In this document: piece by piece, positions 57,096 through 64,000 of the stretch | Numbering within the stretch: the first letter of the stretch is position 1 | How the letters are laid out: the number at the start of each line of letters is the position of its first letter | Assembly: GCA_025667525.1 (NCBI GenBank) | Contig: CM046875.1 | Coordinates: 289,062,140-289,126,139 of the forward strand | DNA: 64,000 nucleotides | Direction: 5' to 3' | Source: Glebionis coronaria | Taxonomy: Eukaryota; Streptophyta; Magnoliopsida; Asterales; Asteraceae | Program-made: the position numbers and the translations under genes | The notes under the pieces: generated by a model | The model's database searches: none | What the model saw: only the letters and a program-made list of their open reading frames with translations | Told to the model about the DNA's origin: nothing

Positions 57096-58749
57096 TTATT
57101 GCATGAAATCGCTAGATAGTTGCAGCCCAATAGCCTTGGCATGCTTAACTACCTTTGGTCTAGGAAAAGCCTTAGTAAAAGGATCAACTACGTTATCGTC
57201 TGTGTGAACTTTTATTAATTTTATTTCATGAGATTCAACTTGTTCTCGAACGTAGTGATATCTATGTTTAAAGTGTCTGGCGCCTTTCATGACTCCAGAA
57301 TCATTGGTGAATATGATTGCAACAGAATTGTCACAATATATATCAATAGGTTCTTTAATTGAAGGCATCACTCCAAGATCTCCAATAAACTTCCTAATCC
57401 AAACAGCTTCCATTGCAGCTTCTGAAGCAGCCATGTACTCAGATTGAGTAGCATGCATTGCAACCGTTGTCTCCTTCTTGCTCTTCCAGTCAACTGCTCC
57501 TCCATTGATAACAAACACGTAACCCGCTAAGACTTCGTATCATCTTTATCACACTGCCAGGACGCATCACAGAAACCTGTAACATTCAGTTATGTGTCTG
57601 GTTTACCCCCGAATACCAAAAACATATCTTTCGTACTCCTCAAATACTTTAGAATATGTTTAACAGCAGTCCAATGGAGCTTCCCTGGATTCTGTTGGTA
57701 AGGACTAACCAAGTTCTGAGCAAACGCCACAGCAGGCCTTGTGCATCTTACAACATACATAATAGATCCTACAGTCGAAGCATAAGGAACCTTTTTCATA
57801 TAAGCCACCTCTTCGGGTGTTGATGCATCTAACTCATGAATTAGTTCATGCTTAACCTCCATAGGTTGAAAACCTTTCTTAGAGTTATGCATGTTATACT
57901 TCTTCAACATCTTATCAATATATGCATCTTGACTAAGACCAATTAACCGTCTACTCCTTTCTCGATAGATTTTAATTCCCAGAATATACGCAGCATCTCC
58001 CAAATCCTTCATAGAAAAACATTTACCAAGATAATCCTTAACTTCCTTAAGTCTTGGAATGTTACTTCCCATGATCAATATGTCATCGACATACAAAATT
58101 TGGAAAACTACATTACTCCCACTAGCTTTGTGATATACACATGGCTCATCATGATTTTGAATAAATCCGAACTTTTTGACTTCTTCATCAGATCGTTTAT
58201 TCCATTGATGTGATGCTTGCTTCAAACCATAAATAGATATTTGAAGTTTGCACACGCGTTTTGGATATTTAGGATCAACGTACCCTTCCGGTTGTTGCAT
58301 ATAGATATCTTCATCTAAGCGACCATTCAAGAAGGCAGTTTTAACATCCATTTGCCATATCTCATAGTCATAGTATGCTGCTATAGCTATGAGAATCCTA
58401 ATAGCTCGTAAGTCTGCTACAAGAAAAAATTTCTCCTCGTAGTGTACACCAAAAGTTTGAGTAAAACCTTTAGCTACTAACCGTGCTTTATAGGATTGTA
58501 TTTCACCATCCATCTCTGTTTTTTTCTTAAAAATCCACCTATTTTTCACTACTTTAGCATTTCTAGGGCATCAACAAGAATCCAAACATCGTTTATTTCC
58601 ATAGATTTCATTTCCTCATTCATCGCAACTATCCATCTACACTTTTCTGGATCAAGCATTGTGCATCGATAGTTAGCAGGTTCACCAAGATCCCTGATGA
58701 GATGGCATTTATACATGATCTCATCGTTCTTTTCGGGCTTTAAATGCAT
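57096..58749 (-). pseudogene. Ty1/copia pol of element F: RT and RNase H
   Basis: From 58749 leftwards: IMYKCHLIRDLGEPANYR and KCRWIVAMNEEMKSME (RT upstream part), a stop, then RT proper at 58549-57590: NRWIFKKKTEMDGEIQSYKA, WQMDVKTAFLNGRLDEDIYM and the catalytic motif ILYVDDILIMGSN, all intact. PYASTVGSIMYVVRCTRP follows. Between 57589 and 57519 the frame is broken. RNase H runs 57518-57096 (GGAVDWKSKKETTVAMHATQ, SEYMAASEAAMEAVW, DIYCDNSVAI, HTDDNVVDPFTKAFPRPK). RT itself is nearly intact, but the gene lacks its start, integrase and gag. Confidence 0.9.
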
Positions 58750-60914
58750 AAAATGTCATAAATATACCATATATATGCTTGTGTTTGTTTACTTGTGTAT
58801 TTTAGGTATGTATATCATGAAAAAGACAAAAGATCACAAGAAACAAGGAAAAACGAACACGAGAAACAAAGCCGCACAATGAACCGGGCCCTAGTTATGG
58901 ATTTCTCAAAGAAAAGACCTTGAAGAATTGAAGATGCACAAGAATGATCCCTTATCATAGAAGAAATGACACTTAATACCTTTGTATATTCATAATTACA
59001 AGTTTGGTCCCTTAAGTTTGTCAAAATTACAAAAAGGTCCATCAACTTTGAATATTTGGCAAGTTTAGTCCCTCAAGATTAAAGAAATGTCAACAATGGT
59101 CCTCCATTATGTCAAACATACAAAGAAGACCCTTGAAGTTCAAGAAGATTACACATTTGGTCCTTATTCTATGACTTTTAAACATAAAAGGTCTAAAAGT
59201 GTAAATATGGCAAGAATTTACAAGCCCGAAAACCCTTTTATAAACTTTTCGTGGCCAAAGTATGAAAATACAAACTTAATTAACAAAGGATTCAGATTAG
59301 AAGGCTAAGTAAACATAGTATACAACTTTCACCAAAGCCTATGGACCAAAGCTGCCACATTCCAAAGTTCAAACGAGAAAAAAGGTCGTCTAACAGTTAC
59401 TATAGCAATTACAATTACTGTGTAATCTTCTTCTTACCCAGGTTTAAAATGACACAAACAAATGGTAAATTGCAATTGATTGGACTCACGTGTGATTCAC
59501 CTCACACGAATTATATCCCACTCCTAAAACATTCACCCCCACTACCAGAGAGACCCCACACTCCTTCCCCTGCACCACTCATGAGACGACACGTATCATA
59601 AGAATCACAACTGGAAGAATCAAGGGACAAAAACAACTACTTGCTCCTCAAGAACAAAAGGAACCTCTGTGATCATCCAAAAACAGCTCATCAACAATTC
59701 AAGGGCACATTCGGGATTTCTTAGCAGTTAGGGTTTAGGATTTGAAGGATTCTAGAATCCTCTTGTAACTAGTATAAAGAGAGCCCCAACATGTGGTACG
59801 CCTCTTGTTCCAGTTTTTAGCATTTCAAGTGTAATCCCTTTTTATGAAATTAAAGTTGGTATTTTTTTAGTAAATGTAATTCCTTTTGGTTTATTAAAAT
59901 TTCGTATCTTGTATGCTAAATTCTGAGTTCCATAATCTTCTTATGTAGTTGTGTTTGAGGGTTTTCAAAAGATTTTGGTTTGAAAGATTTTTGGTAAAAA
60001 AAAGTTATTTAGAGAATCAAAAGTGAAAAATCAATTGTCATATTCTTCTTGTTGTTTAACCTTGTTAAATGTCAGCAGGTATATTGGGAAGCTTGTGCAC
60101 AAGCGTGCACATAAGCTCAAAATATAGGGGGTGTGGATTGTGCATCCTCAAGGTATGTGTTCTTGTATCACTCTCAATAGAAAATAAGTTTTGTGATCTT
60201 GTGGTTTATCTTGTATGAATATGTTTATACTTGCTTATAATCAGTTGTTTAAGTTATATGTGACCTTATTGTTGAGGGTTCATTGGTTTGCGAAGTCCTT
60301 AAAATACTTGTATGCTAAAATTTTCATTAACTGATCTTAAAGGGGTGTTTGGGAGTAGGTTTTGAGACAAGAAATAGTCTATTCTCTGGCTTAATATCAG
60401 CTTAAACAAACCCAAAAAAAGGTAGTCATAGGTTAAATATTAGTGTGTTTCATGTTTGGTGGTAGAAAATAGGTTTTCCATGTTTAAAATTTGGTGAAAA
60501 CTACATAAAACAATCATCAGGCCAATTCTAGTTTGTTTTAGTAGTTCTTGGTTCCAAATCTTGCTAATCTTTTAGATAATCTGATAATCTAAGATTGCAT
60601 ATTGTTTAGTTGTGGTTTGGTAGTTGTTAGATCAAGTTGTGCTGGTTTAAATCTCACATAATGGCCAACTAGATGAGCAAGTCTCATCAGACCCACATAT
60701 TCATATCTTTAACTGAAACCTGACCATTTTGTGTGATTGGTGTGTTATACATGTTCTTTTCTTTGATTATTGTGACTCCCTCACTCCACTGAGTGTAGGG
60801 GTGCCCTTTGTTCCATAAAAAACCAAGTAACAAGCTCATAATCTAGCAAAAAGTGCCCAGACCTGTTTTTTTATATAGGGTAGTGGGAAAATCTTCCCAC
60901 TGATAGGTTTAATC
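58750..60914. other. Unassigned repeat-like DNA
   Basis: No gene recognised. The first 150 bp resembles the start of the Athila LTRs in layout (TTTGTTTACTTGTGTATTTTAG). At about 58990-59170 a phrase around TTTGGTCC / AAGTTTAGTCCCTCAAG recurs in degenerate form about every 40-50 bp, as in some plant LTRs. A perfect hairpin GTGGGAAAATCTTCCCAC lies at 60883-60900. ORFs such as 59087-59308 and 59341-59601 show no motif. It could be another LTR or solo LTR that truncated element F. Confidence 0.35.
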
Positions 60915-61418
60915 TGTTGATCCCAAACTTAGATCGATTTAGCTTGTGTAAACGAGATTAAATCAAGTTAAACACGTAGAGAAACTTTGTTGTATATGTA
61001 ACAATTCAACTATTATGCGGAATTAATACTTAAACACGAACACACAAACAATGTAAATCAAACTTTCACTTTGATTGATAAAACAAACTTGCGTACAATG
61101 AAAGTGTTAAAACGTATATTAAACTAAAACCTAAAGGCCTCCTTTTATAGAATAAGGAGCCTTGTACAAGAGTCTATGTATCAACTATTTTAGGTAAAGA
61201 TAAACATAAGAAATACATGGTCGATCATATCTTTACTAGAAACATACTAGAAACATAATACGTGTAGACTAAGTCTTCTATCAGTGCTTGACTTCTTCTT
61301 ATCAACGCTTGACTTCTTCCTGTCAACGCTTGTCCTGTCAACGCTTGATTTCTTCTTATCAATGTCCCGATTACTCTTGTCAGCGTCCAAGTGTATTGAC
61401 TACATTTTATTCCCAACA
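60915..61418 (-). repeat. 3' LTR of element G
   Basis: Minus strand begins TGTTGGGAATAAAATG at 61418, next to a polypurine tract (TTCAGGGGAGGAT, about 61419-61431). A TATA box (TATAAAAGGAGGCC, minus) is at about 61138-61151. Between them lies an array of CAAGCGTTGACA-like units (61270-61390). The left end (TGTTGATCCC at 60915) is my best guess. The minus ORF 61225-61419 only reflects the array. Confidence 0.65.
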
Positions 61419-61470
61419 ATCCTCCCCTGAACTTGATATCTACTCAAGTAATTAAGTTTCTGAATAAAAA

Positions 61471-62409
61471 CTAAGAACTAGGAGGATTCTTACAAATCCT
61501 ATCAAATTGGAAATAAACATATCTAATCAAATCTTTGGCCACGTCACTTGAGTAGTCAATTTCCAGCTGTGTTTTCTTCATCTTCTCCAAGACTTCTTTG
61601 GACATAGGATACTCAGCATCCACAAGAAGATACTCAGAAAAATTTGTAGAACTCAAATGATACACACCAGCTGCTGAATATAGACGCCATTGAAGTCCAC
61701 TGATATCATCCTCAAGATCCTTCCAAACTGGATCTTCTTCTTCTGGTGCACACATTCTCTTGAATGGTGACCAAAGATTTATTCCATTGACTGATGTAGG
61801 TGCTTCAATCTCATACATGGCCAGCAGTAACCTCCAAAGATCTGCCAAGTCTTCCCTATCCAAACTTGCAAACAAAGACATAAGAGTAGTAAAAGTATGT
61901 ACCTCTTTCCCATATATGCCAATCATCCAAAACCCACTTGCATCTTCTTCATAACTAATGATAGGGTTTCTGGAATCATGAGGTAATACTTTTACCATAT
62001 TTGAAGCTTCCATGGGTGAGAGCTTAATACTCTTTCTAATAACAGCTTCACTAGGATTCACTCTATTCAAATCTGAAGGAAACTCAAGTGGAACTCCCTT
62101 CTTTAATGGTCTTGGTACAATCATAGTCTTTTGAATCTCCATCTCCTCTGCAAGTTCTTCTTTCCTTTCATCTGAAAGAATTCTGATAGTGTTCATCTCT
62201 TGCACTCTTGCCCAAAAAGGATAAGCCTTATATTCTAATTCATCAAAGGACAATTCTTGCAACTTCTGAAAAGTCCAACCTCCTTGATGACATCTAAGCA
62301 ACATATAATAAAGCTCCCTTCTTTCTCTCTTAGATTGTGAGAAAACTTTGCGGGCCTTATACTTTAGAATTACCCGGCAATCCTTTTGAATCCTGAGAAG
62401 AATCTCCAA
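61471..62409 (-). CDS. 3' extra ORF of copia-like element G
   Basis: A 312-residue open frame ending just inside the 3' LTR. Landmarks: RRELYYMLLRCHQGGWTF, FDELEYKAYPFWARVQEM, KEVHTFTTLMSLFASLDRED, WRLLLAMYE, LQWRLYSAAGVYHL, EYLLVDAEYPMSKEVLEKM. From memory this matches a domain found downstream of pol or alone in many Asteraceae copia elements (with ..WKLYETCGVH-type and ..KRYPLTKEILEKM-type motifs). Its function is unknown to me; no enzyme or membrane motif is visible. The start is not real: the frame joins 62370-63260 through a shift near 62370-62409. Confidence 0.6.
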   Translation of the reverse strand: MEILLRIQKDCRVILKYKARKVFSQSKRERRELYYMLLRCHQGGWTFQKLQELSFDELEYKAYPFWARVQEMNTIRILSDERKEELAEEMEIQKTMIVPRPLKKGVPLEFPSDLNRVNPSEAVIRKSIKLSPMEASNMVKVLPHDSRNPIISYEEDASGFWMIGIYGKEVHTFTTLMSLFASLDREDLADLWRLLLAMYEIEAPTSVNGINLWSPFKRMCAPEEEDPVWKDLEDDISGLQWRLYSAAGVYHLSSTNFSEYLLVDAEYPMSKEVLEKMKKTQLEIDYSSDVAKDLIRYVYFQFDRICKNPPSS

Positions 62410-63260
62410 TCCTCAAATCTGATCTGATATAGACATATCTGGATTCTCCATGATCTTCTCTCCCAAGAAAAGTACATCTGGGCAACTTCTGGCATCTCAT
62501 AATCCACCTTCAGTTTTAACTCTACAAGTTTCTCTCTTGCCAACACATCACCATATTCAAGTCTTTCTGGTTCTTCAATAATCATAACACTTGAATCGGT
62601 GCTCTCATCATTACTTCCTTCTAGTTCCTCAGAAGTAACCAAAAATGGTGACTCAACAACCTTCTTCTTTTCTTGTTTCATAAGTTGTGCAGCCAACATT
62701 GAATCAAATTGTACTTGTGTTGCATCCTTTGGAACCTATGATTCTACCATAATTCCTTTACCCTTATCTAATGCATCAATGATGGGTAAAGATGATGATG
62801 GTACCTGTTAAGACACCTCTTTGATGATAGCTGATGACTGGAATACATCAACCATATCTTCAGGTCTATCAATGTCCAAAACCTATGTGTCAACGCCCAA
62901 CTTACTCTTGTCAGCGCTTGACTTGTCAGCGTCCAAAATCTGCTTGTCAACGCTCATCTTACTCTTGTCAGCGCTTCTTGTGAACTGCTCCATCATTTCT
63001 GTAAAGGACAAATTCAAATTTGTAGGAGTAACCAAAGAGACATCAAAACCTGGTTGCTTCTTCAAATCTATAAGAGCTTCAGCCACACCCAAAGATTCTT
63101 CATCATGTGAGCCTTTTCCTCTCAAATCAATTGGCTTAGTAGCAGCTTCATGTGAGCCTTTGTCACTCAAATTAATTGGCTCAGTAGCAGCTTCCTCCCC
63201 TTTGTAAGAATCCTCCCCTGATGAAAGGACTCTTGTTAATCCCACTTCAATCCATAACAC
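62410..63260 (-). pseudogene. N-terminal part of the element G ORF, with stops
   Basis: One frame from 63260 to about 62370, with three in-frame stops: TAG at 62880-62882, TAA near 62812 and TAG near 62746. Each would be a Gln codon with one C-to-T change. It contains repeats of the type S-A/V-D-K (SADKSKMSVDKQILDADKSS, about 62885-62980), an acidic stretch, and KKKVVESPFLVTSEELEGSN near 62650. After a frameshift it continues into 61471-62409. The upstream pol, if present, was displaced by element H. Confidence 0.6.
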
Positions 63261-63270
63261 ACAATATTAA

Positions 63271-63599
63271 TGATATTTAGAGAGATAAAGAGAAGAAAAG
63301 TAGAGAGAGAAACTATATACATTTGGATGGTTAAACACTATTAGAGAGAGAAAGTGATTAGTAACCAACACCCTCTTCCACACAAGGAAGAGGGTATTTA
63401 TATGCCACGGTCATAAGGCCTTAGTGGACTTGTTCATGGGCCGGGCTTGGCTTTGCTTGGGCTTACGCCCCTAACTTATACAATATTAGCTTAAATACCA
63501 AGCCCGGTTTTCCCGACTAACCTATTACAATACAAGACCAATAACGACTAAGATGACCTATTACATTCTTGTTCGACTATATAAAATATAGGGCTAACA
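63271..63599 (-). repeat. 3' LTR of element H
   Basis: Minus strand begins TGTTAGCCC at 63599, directly after a polypurine tract (TTGGGGGAGAT, 63600-63610). A TATA box (TATAAATA, minus) is at about 63393-63400. The inner end TGATATTTAG at 63271 gives TG...CA ends and 329 bp; this boundary is a guess. It cuts element G. Confidence 0.55.
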
Positions 63600-64000
63600 A
63601 TCTCCCCCAATGTATCGGTCATCTTTAAATACATAAGATGATTGAGTGAGTACATCTTTGTGGAGGTGATCTTCATTCTTTGGTCTTGTATCTTGGTCTT
63701 GATCTTGTTTGCAATGGCTTTGTTCCTTCGTGCTTATGTGATCTTTATCTTGAGCCTTTCTCATTTCACTTTGAATGCTTGAGATCTTCATCGTGTGCTC
63801 CTTGTGACTAAGATAACCTTTTACATTCTTAGGTATCTTGATTATCGCCATCTTGTGCTCTTGTGACTTCTGAATCGACATCGGTTAGTACACAGCTACG
63901 CCACCTTCTTGATATGCAGCAACATATATAGACACGGATAAAATGGCTTTGAACATTTCATCCTAACTCGGTAGCGTTTTACCTCCGGTCGGTGAAGACA
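63600..64000 (-). mobile_element. Internal 3' end of element H, runs off the window
   Basis: Polypurine tract TTGGGGGAGAT at 63600-63610 and about 390 bp of noncoding 3' sequence. The minus ORF 63594-63881 (charged, no motif) is not likely coding. The TGTTAGCCC/GGGGGAGAT junction is typical of copia elements; lineage is inference. Confidence 0.5.

Larger units (their letters stand above)
55525..58749 (-). mobile_element. Ty1/copia element F, 5'-truncated
   Basis: Minus orientation: 3' LTR 55525-56301, a polypurine tract (AAGTGGGAGC) directly inside it at about 56302-56311, and pol (RT, RNase H) at 57096-58749. The 5' half, including gag, protease and integrase, is absent. Its LTR matches the left copia LTR (11775-12597), so the two belong to one family. 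Confidence 0.8.

Overview
This is plant nuclear DNA made almost entirely of transposable elements. I recognise no ordinary host gene, rRNA, functional tRNA or CRISPR array. The retroelement families (Athila-type gypsy with a tRNA-Asp primer site, a gypsy-type Transposase_28 gene, copia elements with an extra ORF, and a CPVC-type reverse transcriptase) match from memory what is common in Asteraceae, especially Anthemideae such as Tanacetum, Artemisia and Chrysanthemum. That placement is inference. Nearly every coding region carries stops or frameshifts.

Left part (1-12597, minus strand). A Ty1/copia element lies with its 5' LTR at 11775-12597 and its gag and start of protease at 9250-10226. 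The protease is cut at 9249/9250 by a chromovirus-like gypsy element with long LTRs (5' LTR 6589-9249). Its 3' LTR runs off the left edge, so only 1-1336 is seen.

Middle part (12935-49746). A minus-strand Transposase_28-type gene starts at 49746 and ends near 12935, but about 34 kb is inserted in it. The first insert is an Athila LTR in minus orientation, a solo LTR with TTCTC target duplications at 14852-14856 and 48893-48897. A plus-strand Athila element (element C, 15349-48125) sits inside that LTR. C in turn holds a non-autonomous Helitron in its 5' LTR (15647-16913), a short LTR element in its protease (element E, 18829-22223, TSD TACGG), a pol-less Athila in its integrase (element B, 24830-33864, TSD GGGCC) and another pol-less Athila just before its 3' LTR (element D, 36737-46553, TSD GCATT). 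The reading frame of C can be followed across each insertion, so the order of events is clear.

Right part (49747-64000). It holds the upstream region of the Transposase_28 gene, a probable plus-strand solo LTR (50135-50761), a 5'-truncated reverse-transcriptase pseudogene (52128-54866), the 3' half of a copia element of the same family as the left one (55525-58749, minus), an unassigned stretch, and the 3' ends of two more minus-strand LTR elements (G, 60915-63270; H, 63271 to the edge).

The most interesting material is in the two pol-less Athila derivatives B and D. Both have acidic ORFs with FDPG motifs where pol should be, and they share with C a roughly 2-kb 3' noncoding module with repeated polypurine tracts and conserved hairpins. 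Element D also has a cysteine-rich ORF. The LTR ends (TA...TA), the hairpin at the LTR start, the ATTCCG arrays and the TTGAC-rich U3 arrays also deserve a look.
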